A DNA stretch of 7,504 nucleotides, from positions 1 through 7,504 of the forward strand of contig JAFAKI010000261.1 in NCBI GenBank assembly GCA_019235595.1, given 5' to 3'. This DNA comes from Mucilaginibacter sp. (GTDB lineage: Bacteria; Bacteroidota; Bacteroidia; Sphingobacteriales; Sphingobacteriaceae). Made by a program: the position numbers and the translations under genes. Under the pieces are notes generated by a model. It was given only the letters and a program-made list of their open reading frames with translations. It ran no database searches and was not told where the DNA came from. Below, piece after piece: positions 1 through 5,136 of this stretch (position 1 is the stretch's first letter; the number at the start of each line of letters is the position of its first letter).

Positions 1-153
1 GGTAATTACAAATTATATGTTCCGGGCATAAAATTCCATGTCTTCGAAACCATGTCCATTTTTACATTTCCAATAGTTGCATTAGCCATATTAACCAACG
101 CAACCGCAATCAGGCGACTGATAGACGCAAAAAAGGCACTGGAGAACAAATGA
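1..153 (+). CDS. C-terminal end of a membrane protein, possibly CDP-alcohol phosphatidyltransferase (5' truncated)
   Basis: Frame 1 is open from the window edge to a TGA at 151-153 and gives the last 50 residues of a protein. The visible part has one hydrophobic segment (about residues 18-35, containing IFTFPIVALAILTN) and ends in a basic stretch, TAIRRLIDAKKALENK. A final helix followed by a Q/R-R-type basic end is typical of CDP-alcohol phosphatidyltransferases. The neighbouring Aur1-like gene would need phosphatidylinositol as a donor, so a phosphatidylinositol(-phosphate) synthase fits the context. The catalytic DG..AR...D motif lies upstream of the window, so the family call is inference from the tail and the neighbourhood. 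The stop overlaps the next start as ATGA, showing translational coupling. It could be any polytopic membrane protein. The existence of the CDS is well supported; its function is not. Confidence 0.6.
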   Translation, partial: GNYKLYVPGIKFHVFETMSIFTFPIVALAILTNATAIRRLIDAKKALENK

Positions 154-749
154 TTATGAAACATTCTTTTTTTAATTTAATGCGACTAAGTTTTTTATTT
201 CTCATTTCATTGATATCCATTACGACTGCGTATGGGTATCCACGAAACCCCGATAAAAGTACGAATGGTGATAAGGGTGCTAATGTGGTTTATCCTGTTC
301 CCCCTACTAGTCCCGAAAGATTGTTTTACGTTCAACGTACCCCGAACTCAAATACCATTTTGTACGATCTGAATTTGAACAGCGATGGAAAACTAAATAC
401 AGAACAGCCTGTGAAGGTATATTGGATAAAATATAATGAAAGAGGCCAACGCGAGGAATTAAATTATATTCAACGTAAATTTGCATACGGTTTAAACGCA
501 AAAGAGTTGAACAACGGCAGTTATGATATCAGATTTGTGTCATACAAGAAGTTTCCGCTCACTTTAATGAAAGGCGAAGACGGAAAATATCATATCTTCG
601 CGTCGATCGCAAAAAAACAGGTTATACTCAACCGTATTTTTGTAAAGATTGAAGGCGGCAGCTTTTGGATACCGAATGTTCTGTACGTTGAGGTAAAAGG
701 TACCGACCCGGAAACAGGCAAAGAAATAGTTGATCGTTTTAAACCCTGA
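150..749 (+). CDS. Secreted DUF4833-like protein of unknown function
   Basis: This 199-residue protein has an N-terminal signal peptide: Lys4 followed by a hydrophobic core at about residues 8-28, with likely cleavage near ITTAYG. There is no lipobox Cys, so a soluble periplasmic protein is expected. The mature part is a compact beta-rich domain with a motif around residues 67-100 (NTILYDLNLNSDGKL, then PVKVYWIKYNERGQ) and a C-terminal strand region ending VEVKGTDPETGKEI. From memory this resembles the DUF4833 family. I know no biochemical function. The start at 150 overlaps the upstream stop and has a GGAGA 4 nt before it; an ATG at 156 would remove two residues. The next gene starts about 5 nt after the stop. 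Its place between lipid-synthesis genes suggests an envelope-lipid role, such as transport or binding, but that is inference. Confidence 0.85.
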   Translation: MIMKHSFFNLMRLSFLFLISLISITTAYGYPRNPDKSTNGDKGANVVYPVPPTSPERLFYVQRTPNSNTILYDLNLNSDGKLNTEQPVKVYWIKYNERGQREELNYIQRKFAYGLNAKELNNGSYDIRFVSYKKFPLTLMKGEDGKYHIFASIAKKQVILNRIFVKIEGGSFWIPNVLYVEVKGTDPETGKEIVDRFKP

Positions 750-754
750 AGTTG

Positions 755-1378
755 ATGAAAAAGAAATTTGTTTCTAATTCACAGGAATCTGTGAGAATGT
801 TTAAAAGTGACTTCTTTGAGGCTTTATCAAAGGTGCACTTCCTCATACCGGTATTTATTTTTATGCCGGTTATATTTTATTGCATTTACAGATACTTTTT
901 TATAGCCGAATTACCGGTCCTCACTTTTTTCGGGTTGTTTTTCGTAGCCCTGTTTGTTTGGACGTTTGTTGAGTATATCATGCACCGGTTTGTATTCCAT
1001 TATGCGCCGCCGGATAAACCATGGGCACAGCGTTTACATTTTATCTTTCACGGTGTTCACCATGACTATCCAAGCGATGCCAAACGTTTAGTATTACCAC
1101 CATCGGTAAGTATTCCGTTGGCTACAGGCTTTTTCTTTTTGTTTAAGGCCATTCTGCCTGTTGACTATATCTGGGGCTTCTTTCCCGGATTTATCCTGGG
1201 TTACCTGATTTATGATGAAACCCACTACGCTATTCACCATTTCAATTTCAAGGGAAACATCTGGAAAAAAATAAAACAACACCACATGCTGCATCATTAT
1301 CAGGATGCCGACAAAGGTTATGGTGTGAGCTCGCCTCTTTGGGACAAGGTGTTCGATTCCGACTTCATCAAAAAATAG
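755..1378 (+). CDS. Fatty acid 2-hydroxylase (Scs7/FA2H type, sterol desaturase superfamily)
   Basis: Predicted di-iron membrane hydroxylase of 207 residues. All histidine boxes of the superfamily are visible: H77-x4-H82, H95-x3-H99-x2-H102-H103 (HFIFHGVHH), H157-x3-H161-H162 (THYAIHH) and H176-H177-x2-H180-H181 (HHMLHH). The surroundings (EYIMHRFVFH, HDYPSDAKRLVLPP, GYGVSSPLWDKVF) closely match yeast Scs7 and animal FA2H, which 2-hydroxylate the N-acyl chain of ceramides. The N-terminal cytochrome b5 domain of the eukaryotic enzymes is absent, so a separate electron donor is needed. Hydrophobic segments lie at about 29-50, 54-75, 117-135 and 138-153. An in-frame TTG at 752 precedes the ATG by one codon; I chose the ATG. 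It sits 5 nt after the DUF4833-like gene and 1 nt before the Aur1-like gene, so one operon. Function in sphingolipid 2-hydroxylation is strongly suggested by family and context. Confidence 0.92.
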   Translation: MKKKFVSNSQESVRMFKSDFFEALSKVHFLIPVFIFMPVIFYCIYRYFFIAELPVLTFFGLFFVALFVWTFVEYIMHRFVFHYAPPDKPWAQRLHFIFHGVHHDYPSDAKRLVLPPSVSIPLATGFFFLFKAILPVDYIWGFFPGFILGYLIYDETHYAIHHFNFKGNIWKKIKQHHMLHHYQDADKGYGVSSPLWDKVFDSDFIKK

Positions 1379-1379
1379 A

Positions 1380-2318
1380 ATGGGCAATGATACCGTCCAG
1401 AACAATGCGGTTACCGTAAGGTCTGTAACTGTTGTTTCGATTGTATCATTTGCATACTTATTATTTTCTGCTTTCCTCGTCGATTTTAAATCCGACCAGG
1501 TAGTATTGGTGGTGCTTTTTAACCTGCTTTTTTATGCATCTGCCATTACCCGTAAATTCATAACCGGTTTTTCCATATTCGTGGTGTACTGGATCATATA
1601 CGACTATATGAAGGCCTTCCCTAACTATGAATACAGCGCCGTACATATAGCCGATATTTACAATTTTGAGAAGCGCCTCTTTGGTATTCATTTCCAGGGC
1701 AAATTGCTTACCCCAAATGAATACTTACGATTAAACGGCACAACTTTTCTGGACATTCTTACGGGCATATTTTATCTATGCTGGATACCTGTACCGATGG
1801 GCTTTGCTGTTTACCTGTTTTTTACCAGGAGAAGGCAATTTCTGCTATTCCTGCTCACTTTTGTACTGGTCAATTTTATAGGCTTTATCGGCTATTATAC
1901 TTTCCCGGCTGCACCGCCTTGGTATGTGCAATATTATGGTTTTACCTTCCATCAATTGACCATGGGTAATACTGCAGGGCTCGCAAAGTTTGATGCTTAT
2001 TTTCATGTAAGTATTTTCAAATCAATATATGCCAAAGGCTCGAACGTGTTCGCGGCCATGCCCTCCCTGCACTCCTCCTATCCGGTAATCGTATTGTATT
2101 ATGCCTTGAAAAACAAACTTGGCAAAGCCAATATTTTCTTTGGAATCGTGATGATCGGTATATGGTTTTCTGCAGTATATCTCAGTCACCACTATATATT
2201 GGATGTATTGGCGGGAATATTGTGTGCCATTATCGGAATCTCGCTATTCAATGTTATCCTATCCAAAGTGCCTCTTTTCAGAAAATTTATTGATAACTAC
2301 GAAGCCCTGATCAAGTAG
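1380..2318 (+). CDS. PAP2-family Aur1-like inositol phosphoceramide synthase
   Basis: Multi-pass inner-membrane protein of 312 residues with about six to eight hydrophobic helices. The PAP2 catalytic motifs are visible: PSLHS with His231, and SAVYLSHHYILDVLAG with His271 and Asp275, the His-His-Asp triad of lipid phosphatases and phosphotransferases. Beyond the PAP2 core it carries segments I recognise from yeast Aur1: FPAAPPWYVQYYG (175-187), AGLAKFDAYF (199-208), and the order FAAMPSLHSS then LSHHY..D. Aur1 transfers phosphoinositol from phosphatidylinositol to ceramide. Bacteroidota PAP2 homologues next to phosphatidylinositol-phosphate synthase genes are implicated in inositol sphingolipid synthesis. 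The ATG lies one base after the hydroxylase stop. Head-group choice (inositol or ethanolamine) cannot be read from the sequence. A generic PAP2 phosphatase is the alternative, but less likely given the Aur1-specific segments. Confidence 0.85.
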   Translation: MGNDTVQNNAVTVRSVTVVSIVSFAYLLFSAFLVDFKSDQVVLVVLFNLLFYASAITRKFITGFSIFVVYWIIYDYMKAFPNYEYSAVHIADIYNFEKRLFGIHFQGKLLTPNEYLRLNGTTFLDILTGIFYLCWIPVPMGFAVYLFFTRRRQFLLFLLTFVLVNFIGFIGYYTFPAAPPWYVQYYGFTFHQLTMGNTAGLAKFDAYFHVSIFKSIYAKGSNVFAAMPSLHSSYPVIVLYYALKNKLGKANIFFGIVMIGIWFSAVYLSHHYILDVLAGILCAIIGISLFNVILSKVPLFRKFIDNYEALIK

Positions 2319-2498
2319 AATATCGGGAAACACATTGTACTAATTACTATACTTTGCGCCAATTTGTCTGATTCTCTTCTATTTAAATAATCAACCAATT
2401 CGATTGATTTAAAGTCATATTAAAGCGTAATGAAGCTGACTTTAAGCATTAAGGCACGGCTTTTGTAGTTAACAAGCGTCAATTTGATAAATATATTT
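2319..2498. other. Intergenic region with two small inverted repeats
   Basis: This 180-base AT-rich gap separates the lipid operon from the TPR gene. It has no credible ORF. It holds a 6-bp inverted repeat (AATCAA at 2389-2394, TTGATT at 2404-2409) and a 9-bp one (TTAAAGTCA at 2409-2417, TGACTTTAA at 2437-2445, 19-nt loop). A TATACTTTG at 2348-2356 and a TCAATTTG at 2479-2486 resemble the Bacteroidota -7 element imperfectly, but neither has a TTG at the right distance. No GC-rich hairpin plus T-run terminator is visible. The promoter of the TPR gene is therefore not identified. Confidence 0.5.
2409..2445. repeat. 9-bp perfect inverted repeat, 19-nt loop
   Basis: TTAAAGTCA (2409-2417) is the exact reverse complement of TGACTTTAA (2437-2445). 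It lies 54 bases upstream of the TPR gene start. It may be a weak RNA hairpin or a protein-binding dyad. AT-rich arms of this length can occur by chance. Confidence 0.4.
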
Positions 2499-3302
2499 AT
2501 GCCTTACACGAAAAAACTGGTACTGCTTATTATATTTTTACTGAGTTCCTATACTTTGTTCGCAAGCGTCAACAGGATTGACAGCTTGGGCTTGCAAGAG
2601 CAATCAACTTCAAAAATAAATCCGATAGATAGCCTAAAAAAGGTATTGAGTAATGTGGCCGATGATTCGCTAAAAGCTCCGCTGTATAGCAAAATAGCTT
2701 CTCAATATTTGAGATTTGATTCGGTAGCGAATAAAAGGGATCATCATTTTTTTCAAACCGGAGCTATCAATAACACACTTTCAGCCATTCATTATTATTC
2801 AAAATACAACGATACTACAGGCTTACGCAATAGTTTTGATGTTCTGGCGAGGGTTTATCATGCGCAGCATAAATACATTCAGGCAAAATGGTTCATCATC
2901 CAGTCGAATTCGCTGTCGCGCGCAATGAATGATAATCCGAATACGATAGCCTCTTTGCTTGAATTAGCCTCTATAAAAACCGATATAAAGGATTATAAAC
3001 TGGCTGTGCGCGACTTAAACGAAGCATTGTCGATTTCGTCAAAAAATCATATGGCAAAAATGGAGGCTGAAGTTCAGTTGCATTATGCAATGTTTTATAA
3101 CATAATCAAAAACTCCGAAAAGGCAGCCGCCGCTATGAAACGATACGATGCCATTAATGACAGTATCAAACGAGATCATGAAGCGCGAATGCTAGCTAAA
3201 CTAAAGACTACTGACTCCCTGCAGCAGGTCAAAAAAAAAGTTTATATGAGCAGCAACGGAAAGCGCTTCTCTACAAAAATGGTATTAATATCGTCCTTAT
3301 AA
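2499..3302 (+). CDS. Exported TPR-like protein, truncated by a frameshift at an A9 run
   Basis: The ORF as it stands encodes 267 residues. Residues 1-23 form a signal peptide (MPYTKKLVLLIIFLLSSYTLFAS). Residues 105-222 contain about three degenerate TPR-like helical hairpins: LARVYHAQHKYIQAKWFI, LASIKTDIKDYKLAVRDLNEAL and YAMFYNIIKNSEKAAAAMKRY. A charged helix (DSIKRDHEARMLAKLKTTDSLQQ) follows, typical of the linker before a membrane helix in Bacteroidota TPR sensor proteins. After nine A at 3231-3239 the frame reads VYMSSNGKRFSTKMVLISSL and stops, which looks unnatural. The -1 frame continues into a transmembrane helix, giving 301 residues in all. An in-frame TTG at 2484 would add five residues; I prefer the ATG at 2499 because a signal peptide begins there. 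Signalling or scaffolding at the periplasmic face is possible, but function is unknown. Confidence 0.75.
   Translation: MPYTKKLVLLIIFLLSSYTLFASVNRIDSLGLQEQSTSKINPIDSLKKVLSNVADDSLKAPLYSKIASQYLRFDSVANKRDHHFFQTGAINNTLSAIHYYSKYNDTTGLRNSFDVLARVYHAQHKYIQAKWFIIQSNSLSRAMNDNPNTIASLLELASIKTDIKDYKLAVRDLNEALSISSKNHMAKMEAEVQLHYAMFYNIIKNSEKAAAAMKRYDAINDSIKRDHEARMLAKLKTTDSLQQVKKKVYMSSNGKRFSTKMVLISSL
3231..3239 (+). other. A9 homopolymer at the frame break (slippage site)
   Basis: Nine consecutive A lie between GTC and GTT in the TPR gene. Frame 0 reads Val-Lys-Lys-Lys-Val. Adding one A, or a -1 shift on A_AAA_AAA, gives Val-Lys-Lys-Lys-Ser-Leu-Tyr-Glu and joins the membrane-anchor frame. Runs of this length are prone to replication slippage, RNA polymerase slippage and sequencing indels, and the sequence alone cannot tell which applies. 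Confidence 0.8.
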
Positions 3303-3403
3303 TTGTTATTGCTTTAATTGTCATCAGCATATTTTTTGTTTACAAACGCAAGCGCGGTGGTTATTGGCGTTCAAGAGTCAAACACCATCGTCATTCCAAA
3401 TAA
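3239..3403 (+). pseudogene. Out-of-frame C-terminal tail of the TPR protein: transmembrane helix and basic tail
   Basis: In the frame -1 to the TPR ORF, 54 codons are open from the A-run to TAA at 3401-3403. They read SLYEQQRKALLYKNG, a 20-residue hydrophobic helix (INIVLIIVIALIVISIFFVY, residues 263-282 of the joined protein), then KRKRGGYWRSRVKHHRHSK. The helix followed by Lys/Arg obeys the positive-inside rule and is the expected end of a single-pass TPR membrane protein. No start codon in suitable context precedes it, so it is best read as the continuation of the upstream gene. Without frame restoration the protein would be released into the periplasm instead of anchored. Confidence 0.75.
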
Positions 3404-3411
3404 TAGTTTTG
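3404..3411 (+). promoter_or_regulatory. Candidate -7 promoter element for the CAP gene
   Basis: TAGTTTTG fits the Bacteroidota -7 consensus TAnnTTTG exactly and starts just after the TAA of the TPR tail. It lies 54 bases before the CAP gene ATG. No TTG or TTTG is visible at the -33 spacing used by the other promoters of this window, so the call is weak. Confidence 0.3.
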
Positions 3412-3426
3412 CAGATAGATAAGATT

Positions 3427-3453
3427 CGTTTAAACCTGCCGTTTGATTAAACG
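3427..3453. repeat. 7-bp inverted repeat in the CAP gene leader
   Basis: CGTTTAA (3427-3433) is the reverse complement of TTAAACG (3447-3453), with a 13-nt loop. An inner CGTTT/AAACG hairpin (3440-3453) competes with it. It ends 12 bases before the CAP start codon and 5 bases before the AGGA ribosome-binding-like sequence (3459-3462), so a hairpin here could affect translation. Short AT-rich dyads are common, so significance is uncertain. Confidence 0.35.
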
Positions 3454-3465
3454 TCAATAGGATAT

Positions 3466-4041
3466 ATGAAGAGATTTTTTTTGGCCGGATTATCGATGTT
3501 AGTTATCCTGCTTATTTGTATTTCTGCCGCTCCGCAACACATCAATAACGACCGTTTCAAAGAAGAGTTTCTAAGCCGCATCAATAAGATCCGCGCAAAA
3601 GGCTGCAATTGCGGTGTTACCTATTTCCCTCCTGCTCCCCCATTAAAATGGAATGATGATCTGGAATTTGCCGCGCGCGGGCATGCGCTGGATATGTCAG
3701 AGCGTCACTATTTTAGTCATACCAGTATGAATGGCCGCAGCATGTCCGATCGCGCCCTGGACGCGGGCTACGGCTTTAAAGGCTACAAAACCTATGCTGT
3801 TGGCGAAAATATTGCACAGGGCCAAATGAGTATCCCCGAGGTAATGAACGGCTGGCTACACAGCGAAGGACACTGCCGTAACCTGATGAACCCTGCTTTC
3901 AAGGAAGTAGGCGTAGCCGAAATAGACCATTATTGGGTGCAAGACTTTGGCGGACGCGGAGAATTCTCTGCACGCGAACAACAAATGATCAAAAGTGGTA
4001 GATATAAACTGGTGCAAAAGGAGGAGTCAGATGGGCATTAA
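3466..4041 (+). CDS. Secreted CAP/SCP-domain protein (YkwD-like)
   Basis: This 191-residue protein has a signal peptide (MKRFFLAGLSMLVILLICISAA, residues 1-22). Cys18 is preceded by Ile rather than Gly/Ala/Ser, so it is not a convincing lipobox. The CAP domain spans about residues 32-165: a first helix with FLSRINKIRAKG, LKWNDDLEFAARGHALDM (His73), the YFSHTSMNGRSMSDR region, GENIAQG (Glu114), and HSEGHCRNLMNPAFKEVGV (Glu134, His136). These are the usual His/Glu cavity residues. Cys47, Cys49 and Cys137 could form a disulfide after export. Bacterial CAP proteins are extracytoplasmic; their biochemical role is mostly unknown. AGGA at 3459-3462 supports this start. The stop codon overlaps the stop of the convergent truC gene. 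Confidence 0.92.
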   Translation: MKRFFLAGLSMLVILLICISAAPQHINNDRFKEEFLSRINKIRAKGCNCGVTYFPPAPPLKWNDDLEFAARGHALDMSERHYFSHTSMNGRSMSDRALDAGYGFKGYKTYAVGENIAQGQMSIPEVMNGWLHSEGHCRNLMNPAFKEVGVAEIDHYWVQDFGGRGEFSAREQQMIKSGRYKLVQKEESDGH

Positions 4042-4718
4042 CTCCAGCTCATTAGTCGCATCACCCTGATAAATTCTGGCTGCAAAGCCGCTTCAATAGT
4101 TATAACTTCTCCATTAACCGGATGATTGAAGGTTAACTTTGATGCGTGCAGCAGCATCGTCGTCATTTCCCATTTCTCCTTAAACAACTTATTCTGTTTA
4201 TTGCATCCATGCGTCCGGTCGCCAATGACCGGATGAAAAATATGCGCAAAATGTTTTCGTAACTGATGCATGCGACCTGTTTTCGGAGTAGCTTCTACCA
4301 GTGAATACCTTGAAGTTGGGTATTTGCCAAATGGCACATCCAGTTCGGCACGTTTTAAAGTATGATAAGTCGTAAAGGCATCCTGGAGGGTACCGTTTTC
4401 TTTTCTTAAGGGATAATCAATCTCACCGTTATCCGCCGTATGTCCGCGTAAAATTGCGAGATAAGTTTTACTAACTCTGTTATCCGCAAATTGCTTCTGC
4501 ATTTCTATCTCAATGGCTTTGTCAAAAGCAAATAGCAATACCCCTCCTGTTTTTCTGTCGATACGATGAACCGGGTATACCTTCTGCCCTACCTGGTCGC
4601 GTAATAATTGTAAAGCGAAAACTTCAGCATCCGCAGCAATATTGGAACGATGAACCAACAGGTCATGAGGTTTATTAATAGCGATCAGGTGATCATCCCT
4701 GAATACAATATCCAACAT
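4038..4718 (-). CDS. truC: tRNA pseudouridine(65) synthase TruC
   Basis: Cytoplasmic enzyme of the RluA/TruC family that isomerises uridine to pseudouridine in RNA; E. coli TruC acts on position 65 of certain tRNAs. The 226-residue protein opens with IVFRDDHLIAINKPHDLLVHRS, has the catalytic motif HRIDRKTGGV with Asp54, then KTYLAILRG, and the conserved ATPKTGRMHQLRKHFAHIFHPVIGD and MLLHASKLTFNHPVNGE blocks. Asp54 is at the same position as in E. coli TruC, and the short RDQVGQKVYPVHRIDR spacing also matches that subfamily rather than RluA/RluC/RluD; no S4 domain is present. The ATG abuts the stop codon of the upstream DUF1456 gene (TAAATG on the minus strand), so the two are translationally coupled. 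The gene ends by overlapping the CAP gene stop. Confidence 0.92.
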   Translation of the reverse strand: MLDIVFRDDHLIAINKPHDLLVHRSNIAADAEVFALQLLRDQVGQKVYPVHRIDRKTGGVLLFAFDKAIEIEMQKQFADNRVSKTYLAILRGHTADNGEIDYPLRKENGTLQDAFTTYHTLKRAELDVPFGKYPTSRYSLVEATPKTGRMHQLRKHFAHIFHPVIGDRTHGCNKQNKLFKEKWEMTTMLLHASKLTFNHPVNGEVITIEAALQPEFIRVMRLMSWS

Positions 4719-5000
4719 TTATTGACCTGTCTTTTTATCTGATGATTGACCGGGACTTGCTTTACTTTGAGCAGGTTTCTTCTCCATCGGTCCGCGTTTG
4801 AAGACAATCAATCCATTCAGAAAATTACGCAGTAATTGATCGCCACAGGGCTTAAAATTAGGATGATCTTTATCCCGAAATATGGCTCCCAGCTCTGTTT
4901 TAGTTGTATGAAAATTTACGAGACTACAAATATGGACAATATCGTCGTCACGTAATTGCAGTGCAACACGCAATTTTTTCATTATATCGTTATTACTCAT
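4719..5000 (-). CDS. DUF1456 (YehS-like) single-repeat protein
   Basis: This 93-residue cytoplasmic protein begins MSNNDIMKKLRVALQLRDDDIVHIC. It carries one DUF1456 unit to about residue 70, including AIFRDKDHPNFKPCGDQLLRNFLNGLIVFKRG, and a short Lys/Ser/Gln-rich tail. E. coli YehS has two such units and is about 150 residues; this protein most resembles its second unit, so it is about half the usual length. The frame stays open to an ATG at 5051, but a good promoter occupies 5021-5048, between the two ATGs. Translation therefore most likely starts at 5000, where AGGA precedes the ATG directly. Molecular function of DUF1456 is unknown. It is transcribed with truC. Confidence 0.85.
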   Translation of the reverse strand: MSNNDIMKKLRVALQLRDDDIVHICSLVNFHTTKTELGAIFRDKDHPNFKPCGDQLLRNFLNGLIVFKRGPMEKKPAQSKASPGQSSDKKTGQ

Positions 5001-5020
5001 TCCTGCCGTTCTATAGGTTG

Positions 5021-5048
5021 CAAAGTTAACAGTAAAGTTCAAAGCAAA
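5021..5048 (-). promoter_or_regulatory. Promoter of the DUF1456-truC operon
   Basis: On the minus strand, TTTG (5048-5045) is followed after 16 nt by TAACTTTG (5028-5021), an exact match to the Bacteroidota -33/-7 consensus. Transcription would start near 5014, leaving about 14 nt before the ATG at 5000. This favours the shorter start of the DUF1456 gene. Confidence 0.7.
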
Positions 5049-5072
5049 CATAAATTAAAGACATCCGTAACA

Positions 5073-5107
5073 GACTTCTGACTCAAAACTTTTGACTTAA
5101 GACTTAT
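5073..5107. repeat. Degenerate 7-nt tandem repeat (GACTTnn x5)
   Basis: Five consecutive heptads can be read: GACTTCT, GACTCAA, AACTTTT, GACTTAA, GACTTAT. Four begin with GACT and the third differs only in its first base. The array fills the middle of the divergent intergenic region and overlaps the -33 element of the rightward promoter (TTTG at 5091-5094). Confidence 0.6.
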
Positions 5108-5118
5108 TTGTACCTTTG
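5091..5118 (+). promoter_or_regulatory. Promoter of the helicase-like gene
   Basis: TTTG (5091-5094), a 16-nt spacer, then TACCTTTG (5111-5118) match the Bacteroidota consensus exactly. Transcription would start near 5125, giving a leader of only about a dozen bases before the GTG start codon at 5137. Confidence 0.7.
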
Positions 5119-5136
5119 CAGCCAAATTAAACGCTT

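Noticed and set aside
1094..1405. Minus-strand ORF of 103 codons opposite the hydroxylase gene.
   Set aside because: It is antisense to a strongly conserved gene and its translation shows no recognisable domain.
2444..2466. Possible intrinsic terminator around AAGC...GGCTTTTG.
   Set aside because: Only four base pairs form and the T-run is short.
2479..2486. TCAATTTG as a -7 element for the TPR gene.
   Set aside because: One mismatch to TAnnTTTG, and the nearest TTTG is only 13 nt upstream, unlike the 16-nt spacing of the other promoters here.
2347..2572. Two 10-nt direct repeats: CTATACTTTG at 2347-2356 and 2549-2558, and CAAGCGTCAA at 2473-2482 and 2563-2572.
   Set aside because: The copies are not collinear (126 nt apart upstream, 14 nt apart downstream) and one of each pair lies in signal-peptide coding sequence, so a duplication is not supported; chance is likely.
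3482..3522. Lipoprotein signal in the CAP protein (LLIC at residues 15-18).
   Set aside because: The residue before Cys18 is Ile, not Gly/Ala/Ser, so a standard Sec signal peptide is more likely.
4719..5051. Longer DUF1456 gene starting at 5051 with MFALNFTVNFATYRTAG.
   Set aside because: The extension lies across a perfect promoter (5021-5048) and does not match the family; the start at 5000 fits the domain.
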